Assembly (NCBI GenBank): GCA_023437285.1 | Contig: JAEZGP010000787.1 | Span: forward strand, 1 to 7,917 | Length of the DNA stretch: 7,917 nt | Source of the DNA: Actinomycetes bacterium | GTDB lineage: Bacteria; Actinomycetota; Actinomycetes; Mycobacteriales; Micromonosporaceae | Reading direction: 5' to 3' | Shown here: piece after piece, positions 1-6,146 of the stretch | Numbering within the stretch: position 1 is the stretch's first letter | Layout: each line of letters begins with the position of its first letter | Notes under the pieces: generated by a model | Databases searched by the model: none | What the model saw: the letters and a program-made list of their open reading frames with translations, nothing else | What the model was told of the DNA's origin: nothing | Position numbers and translations under genes: made by a program

Positions 1-36
1 CCCCCCCCCCCCGCCCCCGCCCCCCCGGGGGGCGCC
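1..36. repeat. Extreme C-tract / minus-strand G-tract at window edge
   Basis: The plus strand reads C12, G, C5, G, C7, G6 and then CGCC. On the minus strand this gives G-runs of 7, 5 and 12 separated by single C residues, which is enough for a G-quadruplex with one-base loops. A hairpin is also possible: CGCCCCC at 18-24 pairs with GGGGGCG at 28-34 across a 3-base loop. It lies about 35 bases past the stop of the minus-strand gene ending at 71, so it could act as a U-less terminator. It could equally be a low-complexity contig edge or a sequencing artefact; the sequence alone cannot decide. Confidence 0.5.
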
Positions 37-70
37 GCCGGCCGGGTGCGCCTGCCACCCCGCGAGGTAG

Positions 71-340
71 CTACCCCGGCTCGACGGCGACGTTGTGCGG
101 GTACGCCGGGTCGACCCGGACGGGCAGCAGCGTGCCGGGCCCGATGGAGTCCCACGCGGCCCGGCCGCGCAGCACGTGCGTCGCGACGGCGGGGTACGGC
201 GCCCGGTCCGGCACGGTCACCTCGAGCCGGAGGATGACGACGAGGTCCACCTGGTCGAGGACCGTGCCCGAGTTCCGTACGGACAGCACCCGGCCGGAGC
301 CGGGCGTTCCGCGTCGCAGAAGCGCGGGAGGGTTCAGCAT
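71..340 (-). CDS. Small conserved-looking protein of unknown function, 89 aa
   Basis: The ATG at 340 opens an 89-residue protein ending at the TAG at 71-73. The layout is a short N-terminal segment (LLRRGTPGSGRVLSVRNSG), a central strand-rich stretch with alternating hydrophobic residues (about 28-43, VDLVVILRLEVTVP), and a C-terminal segment PVRVDPAYPHNVAVEPG. A 'G-x-G-x-V-L-S-V-R' opening and a 'P-V-R-V-D-P' close are recalled from small beta-rich actinobacterial hypothetical proteins, some related to DUF3592-like domains; this is recognition by pattern, not a search result. No signal peptide or membrane segment is seen from this start. The frame stays open upstream, and GTG codons at 364 and 385 are alternative starts, but neither has a well-placed Shine-Dalgarno; the ATG has only a weak GGAC seven bases upstream. 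It diverges from the serine hydrolase gene across about 140 bases. No function is assigned. Confidence 0.6.
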   Translation of the reverse strand: MLNPPALLRRGTPGSGRVLSVRNSGTVLDQVDLVVILRLEVTVPDRAPYPAVATHVLRGRAAWDSIGPGTLLPVRVDPAYPHNVAVEPG

Positions 341-479
341 GGTGATGTCCGGCGTGGCCCGCACCAGGATCGCGCCGACCGCCACGACGGTGGTGCAGAC
401 CCTCCCAAGCGTCCACAAAGGTGCGTTGCCGCAGAGGGATGGTGGGTTGGCGCGGGCGTCCGTGGCAGGATGCGGTGCT

Positions 480-1808
480 ATGCCGCTGACTCGACGGGCA
501 TTCCTCGGGACCGGCGCGGCCGTCGCCGCGGCCGCCGTCACCGGCTGTGCCCGCGATGAACCCACGGCGCTTTGGCGCGACGCGGGGGCGACCGCCGAGC
601 CCGGCACCGGGGCGGTCGACCGGCCGTCGCCGTCCCCGTCGCCCAGCGCCAGGCGACGGCCGCCACCGACCGGTGCCCCGTACACGGCGAAGTTGACGTC
701 GACCCTGCAGCGCTACCTCGCGCCGACCGCGGAGAACCCCAACCATCCCACGTACGCGGGTGCGGTCGCGTTGGTGATGGTCAACGGCAAGGTGACCGCG
801 CACGTGGCGGTCGGGCACGCGCTGCGTTACGGGGCCGGGCCGGTGGAGCTGCCGGAGGCGAAGCGGGTCGCCATGCGGCCCGACTCGATCTTCGATCTGG
901 CGTCGCTCACCAAGGTGTACACGTCGATCCTGTTGTTGCAGCAGGTCGAGCGCGGCAAGGTCGACCTGGACGCCCCCGTGGTGGACTACCTGCCGGGCTT
1001 CACGGGCGCCGGGAAGTCCGCGATCACCGTACGGATGCTGCTCACGCACACCAGCGGGCTGCCGGTCGGCGCGAAGATCTCCGCGGTGTCCGGCCTGGCC
1101 GCGCGGCGCGCGGCCGTCCTCGCCACCCCGCTGCTGTCCGGCGCCACGCCCGGCGACACCTTCCGGTACTCCAGCACCGGCCTGCTCGTGGCCGCCCAAC
1201 TGGTCGAGAAGGTCACCGGCAAGGGCCTCGACGCCGCGCTGCGGGCCGGCATCACCGGCCCGCTCGGGCTGCGCGATACCGGGTTCAACCCGCTGGGCTG
1301 GCTCAGCGCCAGCGCGAGATCCGGCCGGCTCGTCGCCACGGACGCGCGTTCGTCGCGCGGCCTGCTGCGCGGCGTGGTGCACGACGACGTGACCAACCAG
1401 CTCGGCGGCGTCGCCGGCAGCGCGGGCGTGTTCGCCACCGCGGCCGACGTGGCGGCCGTGGGCCAGGCGCTGCTGTCCGGCGGCGGCGGCCTGCTCAAGG
1501 CCGGCACGGTCAAGGCGATGCTCACGAACTACAACAAGGGCCTGCCCGCGATCGACCCCGACCGGCCGGGCCGCCCGTCCGATCACGGCCTGGGCGTCAC
1601 GCTGCGCCAGCCCTGGTTCATGGGCCGACTGTCGGCCGCGTCGACGTTCGGGCACACGGGCTTCACCGGTACGTCGCTGCTGGTCGAGCCGCGCCGCAAG
1701 CTGGTGCTGGTGCTGCTCACCAACCGCGCGCATCCCAACTGGAGCTGGGCCAACCCCGACCCGATGCGCGCGGCGGTCGCCAACGTCCTCGCCGACGCCC
1801 TCAGCTGA
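480..1808 (+). CDS. Tat-exported lipoprotein serine hydrolase, class C beta-lactamase / DD-peptidase family
   Basis: This 442-residue protein is predicted to be exported and anchored on the outer face of the membrane. The start is TRRAFLG (twin arginine at 5-6), a hydrophobic Ala/Val stretch, then VTGC with Cys23 as the likely lipidated residue. A Pro/Ser/Arg-rich linker (about 48-66) precedes the catalytic domain (about 70-440). Active-site motifs are S142-L-T-K145 (nucleophile and general base), Y230-S-S232 (the YxN position, with Ser in place of Asn) and H392-T-G394 (the KTG position). The family motif LTHTSGLP lies at 188-195 and the GVAGSAGVF region at 310-318. The HTG triad matches Streptomyces R61-type DD-carboxypeptidases better than EstB-like esterases, so peptidoglycan trimming is a reasonable guess, but esterase or beta-lactamase activity is not excluded. 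The start is supported by AGGA at 467-470, nine bases before ATG; CAGGAT at 466-471 could also be a -10 element. The stop overlaps the convergent methyltransferase gene. Confidence 0.9.
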   Translation: MPLTRRAFLGTGAAVAAAAVTGCARDEPTALWRDAGATAEPGTGAVDRPSPSPSPSARRRPPPTGAPYTAKLTSTLQRYLAPTAENPNHPTYAGAVALVMVNGKVTAHVAVGHALRYGAGPVELPEAKRVAMRPDSIFDLASLTKVYTSILLLQQVERGKVDLDAPVVDYLPGFTGAGKSAITVRMLLTHTSGLPVGAKISAVSGLAARRAAVLATPLLSGATPGDTFRYSSTGLLVAAQLVEKVTGKGLDAALRAGITGPLGLRDTGFNPLGWLSASARSGRLVATDARSSRGLLRGVVHDDVTNQLGGVAGSAGVFATAADVAAVGQALLSGGGGLLKAGTVKAMLTNYNKGLPAIDPDRPGRPSDHGLGVTLRQPWFMGRLSAASTFGHTGFTGTSLLVEPRRKLVLVLLTNRAHPNWSWANPDPMRAAVANVLADALS

Positions 1809-2580
1809 CGGCGCGGGCGAACCAGACCTCCTCGGCCGGCCAGCGCCGCGCCCACTCGTCGGGCAGTTGCGGAAAGTCGGTGTTGGTCGCTCCCGGCGGC
1901 ACCCGTACCTCGATGAGGTCCTCGACGATCAGGCCGCACCGGGTCAGCAGCCTGATCCATTCGCCGTGCGGCAGGGCAAAGAGCTGGTACTCGCCGCCCT
2001 CGTCGTCGCGGCGCACCACCCGGTGCAGCCCGAACAGGTCGCGCACCAGCCGGTCGGTCGCGGGGCCCTCCTCGGGTACGCACAGGCGCGCCAGCGTGGA
2101 CTGCGCCATGAAGACCAGGCGCCCACCGGGCAGCAGCAGCCGGGCGGCCTCCGGAATCCACCGGTACGGGTCGCACCACACGGACGCGCCGTACTCGCTG
2201 ATCACCAGGTCGGCGCAGCCGTCGCGCAGCGGCACCCGCTCGGCGTCGGCGAGCACCAGCGGGAAGCGCGGCCCGACCGCGTCCTGCAGGCGCCGCGCCG
2301 TGTCCAGCTGTCGGGCCGAGACGTCCACGCCGACCGGCCGCGCGCCGCCACGGGCCAGCCACGCCGACACGTACCCCGTGCCGCAGCCCAGCTCGACCAC
2401 GGACAGCCCGGCGAGCCGCGCCGGTAGGACCGGCAGCCGCGACTGCGGGACGCGCCACATTCCCCAGTACGGCTCGACGGCGGTCCATCTGGCGTGCGCG
2501 TCCTGCTCGAACCAGTCCCCGACGTGCTCGTCCCACTGCCGCCGGGTGACCGGCACGTGGTCGCCCGCCTCCGCTGCCAT
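1801..2580 (-). CDS. Class I SAM-dependent methyltransferase
   Basis: A 259-residue soluble protein with a Rossmann-type methyltransferase domain. Motif I is VVELGCGTGY (61-70), the glycine-rich SAM loop. The acidic strand-2 end is VGVDVS (83-88), motif II lies at VLADAERVPL (109-118) followed by CADLVISEYGA (122-132), and motif III is LLLPGGRLVFM (148-158). The C-terminal WARRWPAEEVWFARA (243-257) is, from memory, common in a group of actinobacterial methyltransferases usually annotated only as 'class I SAM-dependent'. The substrate cannot be told from the sequence. The first 60 residues, rich in Trp and acidic residues (WDEHVGDWFEQDAHARWTAVEPYWG), probably form the substrate lid. The ATG at 2580 has no strong Shine-Dalgarno; TACGAT ends six bases before it, which fits leaderless transcription. 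It diverges from the racemase gene and its 3' end overlaps the serine hydrolase gene by eight bases. Confidence 0.9.
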   Translation of the reverse strand: MAAEAGDHVPVTRRQWDEHVGDWFEQDAHARWTAVEPYWGMWRVPQSRLPVLPARLAGLSVVELGCGTGYVSAWLARGGARPVGVDVSARQLDTARRLQDAVGPRFPLVLADAERVPLRDGCADLVISEYGASVWCDPYRWIPEAARLLLPGGRLVFMAQSTLARLCVPEEGPATDRLVRDLFGLHRVVRRDDEGGEYQLFALPHGEWIRLLTRCGLIVEDLIEVRVPPGATNTDFPQLPDEWARRWPAEEVWFARAVS

Positions 2581-2586
2581 GCGGCC

Positions 2587-2592
2587 ATCGTA
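2587..2592 (-). promoter_or_regulatory. Candidate -10 element for the methyltransferase gene (leaderless)
   Basis: On the minus strand TACGAT matches the actinobacterial TANNNT -10 pattern and ends six bases before the ATG at 2580, so transcription would begin at or next to the start codon. No convincing -35 hexamer is visible 17-19 bases upstream. The call rests on hexamer and spacing only. Confidence 0.35.
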
Positions 2593-2658
2593 GGGATTTC
2601 CCGGACGGGCGGCGCCCGGACTTTCGTGGGCGGCCTCCACCTCGGGGGCCGGCGACCG

Positions 2659-2671
2659 GGTCCTAAGGACC
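2659..2671. promoter_or_regulatory. Perfect 6-bp inverted repeat in the divergent intergenic region, possible operator
   Basis: GGTCCT-A-AGGACC is a perfect palindrome with six-base arms and a one-base centre. It lies 63 bases upstream of the racemase start and 79 bases from the methyltransferase start, between divergent genes, where an operator would be expected. The sequence is too short and compact to be a terminator. No regulator can be named. Confidence 0.35.
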
Positions 2672-2678
2672 GGCGATC

Positions 2679-2720
2679 GGCACCTCAGGCGGAGGCACCG
2701 GCGGCACCGCGCGGGCACCG
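2679..2720 (+). repeat. Four GGCACC direct repeats upstream of the racemase gene
   Basis: GGCACC occurs at 2679, 2694, 2703 and 2714; the last three extend to GGCACCG. The spacings are 15, 9 and 11 bases. The cluster sits immediately upstream of the racemase ribosome binding site, so it would fall in the leader or proximal promoter. In DNA this GC-rich, chance recurrence is possible. Confidence 0.3.
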
Positions 2721-2721
2721 T

Positions 2722-2725
2722 GGAG
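2722..2725 (+). promoter_or_regulatory. Ribosome binding site that favours the second ATG of the racemase gene
   Basis: GGAG is eight bases before the ATG at 2734 but only two bases before the ATG at 2728. Standard Shine-Dalgarno spacing therefore supports 2734 as the start, making the protein two residues shorter than the longest ATG reading. Confidence 0.55.
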
Positions 2726-2733
2726 CCATGACC

Positions 2734-3861
2734 ATGCTGCTGTTACGGCCCGGCGCTCCGGTGGCGCCGCACCCGCGGGCGACCCTCCACATCGACCTCG
2801 GCGCTGTCACCGCGAACGTACGCACCATCAAGTCCCGTACCCCCGGCGAGTTGATGGCCGTCGTGAAAGCCGACGGGTTCGGCCACGGCCAGGTCGACAT
2901 CGCCCGCGCTGCGCTCGCCGGCGGCGCGACCCGGCTGGGCGTCACCAGCATCGACGAGGCCCGGCCGCTGCGCGCAGCGGGGCTGACCCAGCGCGTACTG
3001 AGCTGGCTCAATCCGCTGGGCGCGGACTTCGCCGCGGCGGCCCGGCTGGACATCGAGCTGGGCGTGCCCGGGCTGGACCACCTGCACGCGATCACCCGGC
3101 GCGCCCCCGGCGCGCGCGTTCACCTGCAGCTGGACACCGGGATGGGACGCGACGGGGCCGAGCCCGCCCAATGGGATCGGCTGTGCCGCGCCGCCCGGGA
3201 GGCCGAGTTGGGCGGTCAGCTCCGCGTCGTCGGGATCATGGGTCACCTGCCCTGCGCCGACCGGCCCGGTCATGCCGCCAACGCGCGGGGACGGGACCGG
3301 TTCGCTTGGGGTCTGCGGGTGGCCCGGGCGGCCGGGCTGCGGCCGGCCGACCATCACCTCGCCGCGACGGCCGCCACGCTCAGCGATCCGCTGTCGCACC
3401 ACACGATGAGCCGCGTCGGCGCGGGCCTGGTGGGCATCGACGAGTCCGGCACGGCGCGGCTGCGGCCCGCCCTCACGCTGACCGCCCCGCTGGTGAGCGT
3501 CCGCAGCGCGCCGGCCGGCACCGCCGTGGGCTACGGGCACACGTGGACGGCCCGGCGGGCGACCCGGCTGGGCCTGATCCCGGTCGGCTACGCCGACGGG
3601 CTTCCCCGGCTCGCCTCCGGCCGCGCGGAGGTCTGGGTCGCCGGCACCCGCCGCCCCGTCGTGGGCCGCATTTCCATGGACATGACCGTCATCGACCTTG
3701 GACCTGGCTCACCGGCATCCGTCGGCGATCCGGTGACGGTCTTCGGCCCGGGGGACGGGGGTGAGCCGACCGCGGCGCAGTGGGCCGGCTGGGCGGAAAC
3801 CGTCGAACACGAGATCGTCACCGGCCTCGGTGCCCGGTTGCACCGACGGAGCGCCTCGTGA
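2734..3861 (+). CDS. Alanine racemase family protein (PLP-dependent), secondary type
   Basis: A 375-residue cytoplasmic PLP enzyme expected to interconvert L- and D-alanine, or possibly another small amino acid such as serine, feeding D-amino acid to the ligase encoded next. The N-terminal alpha/beta barrel carries VVKADGFGHG with K45 as the Schiff-base lysine; HLQLDTGMGRDG (130-141) includes the conserved arginine R139; MGHLPCAD (169-176) is the usual T/G-H-F-x-x-AD region. The C-terminal beta domain contains AVGYGHTWTA with the probable catalytic tyrosine Y267, PVGYADGLPR (283-292) and GRISMDMTVIDL (311-322). The usual 'R-x-G-x-x-L-Y-G' signature reads SRVGAGLVGID (226-236), so the Tyr of LYG is absent, and VKANAYGHG-type loops have Phe here. 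Length is normal for the family. ATG at 2728 is the alternative start. The stop overlaps the ligase GTG by four bases. The usual actinobacterial housekeeping alr neighbours (tsaE/tsaB type) are not seen, suggesting a paralogue; assignment to the family is firm, exact substrate is not. Confidence 0.92.
   Translation: MLLLRPGAPVAPHPRATLHIDLGAVTANVRTIKSRTPGELMAVVKADGFGHGQVDIARAALAGGATRLGVTSIDEARPLRAAGLTQRVLSWLNPLGADFAAAARLDIELGVPGLDHLHAITRRAPGARVHLQLDTGMGRDGAEPAQWDRLCRAAREAELGGQLRVVGIMGHLPCADRPGHAANARGRDRFAWGLRVARAAGLRPADHHLAATAATLSDPLSHHTMSRVGAGLVGIDESGTARLRPALTLTAPLVSVRSAPAGTAVGYGHTWTARRATRLGLIPVGYADGLPRLASGRAEVWVAGTRRPVVGRISMDMTVIDLGPGSPASVGDPVTVFGPGDGGEPTAAQWAGWAETVEHEIVTGLGARLHRRSAS
3848..3851 (+). 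promoter_or_regulatory. Ribosome binding site supporting the GTG start of the ligase
   Basis: GGAG ends six bases before the GTG at 3858, inside the last codons of the racemase gene. Together with the GTGA stop/start overlap it indicates translational coupling and fixes the ligase start. Confidence 0.65.
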
Positions 3862-4808
3862 GCCCCATCCGCGTCGCCGTGATCGGCGGCGGCCGCAACT
3901 GCGAACACGACGTCTCGCTGGCGTCGGCCGCCGCGGTGGCGGAAGGCCTGGAAAAGTCCGGGTACGACGCCATCCGCCTCACCATCGATCCCGCCGGGGT
4001 CTGGCGCGACCGGGAGGGCCGCCCGATCGGTCTGGTCGGGGCGGTCCATGTCCTGCGGTCCTGCGCGGTGGCCTTCCCGGTGCTGCACGGCCCGCACGGC
4101 GAGGACGGCACCCTCGCGGCGTTGTGCGATCTCGCCGACGTGCCGTGGGTGGGCTCATCGCTCGGCGCGGGCGCGCTCGCGATGGACAAGTGGGTCACCA
4201 AGCTGGTCGCGGGCGCGGTCGGCATCGCCACGGCGCCCGGCCGCCTGCTTACGCGCGGCGGGGCCGGCTCGTGCGCCTTCACGCATCCGGTCGTGGTCAA
4301 GCCCGTCGCCGCGGGGTCCAGCCACGGGGTCACCCTGGTCCGCGAGGCGGCCGGGCTCGGCCCGGCCCTGGACGCCGCGTTCGCCCACGACGACCGGGTA
4401 CTCGTAGAGGATCTTGTGGTGGGGCGGGAGATCGATGTCGCGATCCTGGGCCGCCCCGGCGGATCGCGGGTCGTCGCGCCGGCGTTGGAGATCGTCGTAC
4501 CCGAGGGGGAGATCTTCGATCTCGCCGCCAAGTACGGCGGCTTCCCGGACTTCCGCATCCCGGCCCCGCTGGACGACGAGGTCCGCAAGCAGCTCGAGCA
4601 GGCCGCCGTGAGCATGTACGACGCGCTGGGCTGCGCCGGGGTCGCCCGGATCGACTTCTTCGTCACGGAGGACGGGCCGGTGCTCAATGAGGTCAACACG
4701 ATGCCCGGCTTCACCTCGCAGTCCCAGGTACCCAGAATGTTCGCTGCGACGGGAATTCCCTTTAATGTCCTGCTCGACCTGCTGGTGCGCGATGCGCTGG
4801 CGGCCTGA
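3858..4808 (+). CDS. D-alanine--D-alanine (or D-Ala-D-X) ligase, ATP-grasp family
   Basis: This 316-residue cytoplasmic ATP-grasp enzyme should join two D-amino acids, normally D-Ala plus D-Ala, for peptidoglycan precursors. The N-terminal domain has GGGRNCEHDVSLASA with the substrate glutamate E16; FPVLHGPHGEDG (73-84) and ALAMDKWVTK (106-115) follow. The ATP-grasp part has VVVKPVAAGSSHG (145-157; S154 matches the active-site serine), the omega-loop FDLAAKYGG with K225-Y226, ARIDFF (263-268) and LNEVNTMPGFTSQS (276-289), with D266, E278 and N280 as metal and ATP ligands. All catalytic residues appear intact and length is normal, though near the lower end. The retained Lys-Tyr argues against a VanA-type D-Ala-D-Lac ligase, which has His there. 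Met-Asp-Lys-Trp and PRMFAATGI resemble Van-type ligases (VanC has MNKW), leaving D-Ala-D-Ser possible. GTG start overlaps the racemase stop; one transcript is very likely. Confidence 0.92.
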   Translation: MSPIRVAVIGGGRNCEHDVSLASAAAVAEGLEKSGYDAIRLTIDPAGVWRDREGRPIGLVGAVHVLRSCAVAFPVLHGPHGEDGTLAALCDLADVPWVGSSLGAGALAMDKWVTKLVAGAVGIATAPGRLLTRGGAGSCAFTHPVVVKPVAAGSSHGVTLVREAAGLGPALDAAFAHDDRVLVEDLVVGREIDVAILGRPGGSRVVAPALEIVVPEGEIFDLAAKYGGFPDFRIPAPLDDEVRKQLEQAAVSMYDALGCAGVARIDFFVTEDGPVLNEVNTMPGFTSQSQVPRMFAATGIPFNVLLDLLVRDALAA

Positions 4809-4837
4809 GACCGCGTGGCGGTCGTCACCCGCTTTGC

Positions 4838-4874
4838 AGGTCAAGCCCCACGGATGGTTCCCTTGCGGGGACCT
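4838..4874 (+). promoter_or_regulatory. Hairpin with two competing foldings between ligase and kinase genes
   Basis: GGTTCCC (4856-4862) pairs with GGGGACC (4867-4873) around a TTGC loop, a 7-bp stem with one G-U pair as RNA. The same 3' arm can pair instead with an upstream arm: AGGT (4838-4841) with ACCT (4871-4874), and CCCC (4846-4849) with GGGG (4867-4870), leaving CAAG bulged. No T-run follows, so a classic intrinsic terminator is unlikely; it may weaken read-through, process the transcript or be incidental. Confidence 0.3.
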
Positions 4875-4898
4875 ACCCCCACCCACCTGGACGATCGG

Positions 4899-6146
4899 AT
4901 GAGCGAAACGGGCTGGCGCCGCCCATGGTTGCCCGAGGCGATCGCGGCGTTCACAGTGCTGGTCGTCGGGTTCACCGAGGCCGCCCTGTTCTGGGCGATG
5001 ACGGGAGGCCACGTCGCAGGCTTCGCGCAGGCACTGGTGGTCGCGGTCGCGGTCGGGATGTGCCGGCGGGCGCCGGGCGCGGCGCTTGGGCTTGTCTGGG
5101 CGCTGGGCCTGTTCCATGTGCTGTCCCACGCGCCGATCATGTTGAGCGAGTTCGCGTTGACGGCCGTGTTCTTCGGCGGCGCGCGGTGGGGCCGCCCGCT
5201 GACCGTCGTGAGCAGCGCGCTGTCGGTGCCGCTGGCCGTGGTCGTGGCGTTCGTCCTGCACGAGGGTCGGGTGGTCAGCCTGTACATGCTCCTCACCGGA
5301 TCCAGACCGGGCGGCATGCTCCGCGCGGAGCCGACGGAGCAGCTGATCCTGTCGCTGATCGGGTTGCTGGTCGTCGCCGCCCCCTGGCCGGCGGGGCTGG
5401 TCATGCGCTCCCTCGACCGGGCGAGCACCTCGCGGGCCTCGATGCTGGCGGCGGAGGAGACGGCGGCCGGGGCGCTGCGCGAGACGGAGTATGCCCGCGA
5501 GGTCGCGCACCTGCGCGATCAGCAGACCCGCCTGGCGCGTGACGTCCACGACGTGGTCGGCCACTCCCTCGCGGTGATCCTGGCGCAGGCCGAGTCGGGC
5601 CAGTACCTGGACGACACCGGGAAGCTGAAGAAGGCCATGCGGACGATCGCCACCACGGCGCGCTCCTCCCTGCAGGATGTCCGGCAGGTGCTCTCCACGA
5701 CCCAGGACGCGACCACGGGGCGCGATGACGCCGACCGGCTCGACGACCTGATCGTCGGAGCGCGCGGCAGCGGACACGAGATCGTCGCGACCGAGCTGGG
5801 CACCCCGCGCCCACTGCCCCGGGAGGCGGCCGCGGTCGCCTACCGGGTGTTCCAGGAGATGCTCACCAACGCCATCAAGCACGGTCGGCGCGACCAGCCG
5901 ATCACGGCCGAGCGGCACTGGCCGGCACCCCCAGCGGCCGGCGGCGTCACCGACACCTTGCGCATCGAGGTGACCAACATGGCCGAGGCCACCACCGGTG
6001 ACGACGGCGCCGGACGCGGCCTGGACGGCATGCGGCGACGGCTTGAGGCCATCGGCGGTCACCTCGACGTGCGCCGCCGCGAGCAGGCCTCCGCCGTCAG
6101 CTTCACCGTCACCGCGTTCGTGCCCGTCCGGAACGGCGCGGGATGA
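4899..6146 (+). CDS. Membrane sensor histidine kinase, NarL-partner type (HisKA_3 / HATPase_c)
   Basis: A 415-residue sensor kinase expected to sit in the cytoplasmic membrane and phosphorylate the regulator encoded next. The first 170 residues hold five or six hydrophobic segments (about 13-33, 38-54, 60-77, 79-94, 102-121, 148-168) with little extracytoplasmic domain, so sensing is probably within or next to the membrane. A charged helical linker (about 175-208) leads to the dimerisation/phosphoacceptor region RLARDVHDVVGHS, with H217 the likely phosphorylated histidine. The ATPase domain shows the N-box FQEMLTNAIKHG (N324) and the G-box GDDGAGRGLDGMRRRLEAIGG (about 367-387). The D-box between them is less clear, with a Pro/Gly-rich insertion (340-350). 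ATG at 4899 starts just before the first membrane segment; in-frame ATG 4854 and GTG 4815 are alternatives, and none has a strong Shine-Dalgarno. It overlaps the regulator gene by four bases. The general layout is that of DesK/LiaS/VraS-like kinases; the signal is unknown. Confidence 0.9.
   Translation: MSETGWRRPWLPEAIAAFTVLVVGFTEAALFWAMTGGHVAGFAQALVVAVAVGMCRRAPGAALGLVWALGLFHVLSHAPIMLSEFALTAVFFGGARWGRPLTVVSSALSVPLAVVVAFVLHEGRVVSLYMLLTGSRPGGMLRAEPTEQLILSLIGLLVVAAPWPAGLVMRSLDRASTSRASMLAAEETAAGALRETEYAREVAHLRDQQTRLARDVHDVVGHSLAVILAQAESGQYLDDTGKLKKAMRTIATTARSSLQDVRQVLSTTQDATTGRDDADRLDDLIVGARGSGHEIVATELGTPRPLPREAAAVAYRVFQEMLTNAIKHGRRDQPITAERHWPAPPAAGGVTDTLRIEVTNMAEATTGDDGAGRGLDGMRRRLEAIGGHLDVRRREQASAVSFTVTAFVPVRNGAG

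Noticed and set aside
93..479. N-terminal extension of the serine hydrolase frame upstream of 480
   Set aside because: The extension is low-quality Arg/Thr/Ser-rich sequence antisense to the 71-340 gene, while the ATG at 480 is followed at once by a twin-arginine lipoprotein signal.
572..2593. A 673-codon plus-strand open frame across the hydrolase and methyltransferase genes
   Set aside because: Its translation is Arg/Ala/Pro-rich without recognisable motifs, and it lies out of frame over one motif-bearing gene and antisense to another. Long spurious frames are expected at this GC content.
2494..2733. Upstream extension of the racemase frame
   Set aside because: It runs antisense through the methyltransferase start and the repeat-rich intergenic region; the racemase family begins near the PHPRATLHIDL segment just after 2734.
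3858..4808. Calling the ligase a vancomycin-resistance VanA-type D-Ala-D-Lac ligase
   Set aside because: The omega-loop retains Lys-Tyr instead of the His-containing VanA loop, and no VanH- or VanX-like gene is in the window.
4856..4873. Intrinsic terminator after the ligase gene
   Set aside because: The stem is short, contains a G-U pair and is followed by a C-rich stretch, not a T-run.
4155..6062. A 635-codon minus-strand open frame antisense to the ligase and kinase genes
   Set aside because: The translation is rich in Arg, Gly, Gln and His with no domain signature, while the opposite strand encodes complete ATP-grasp and kinase motifs.
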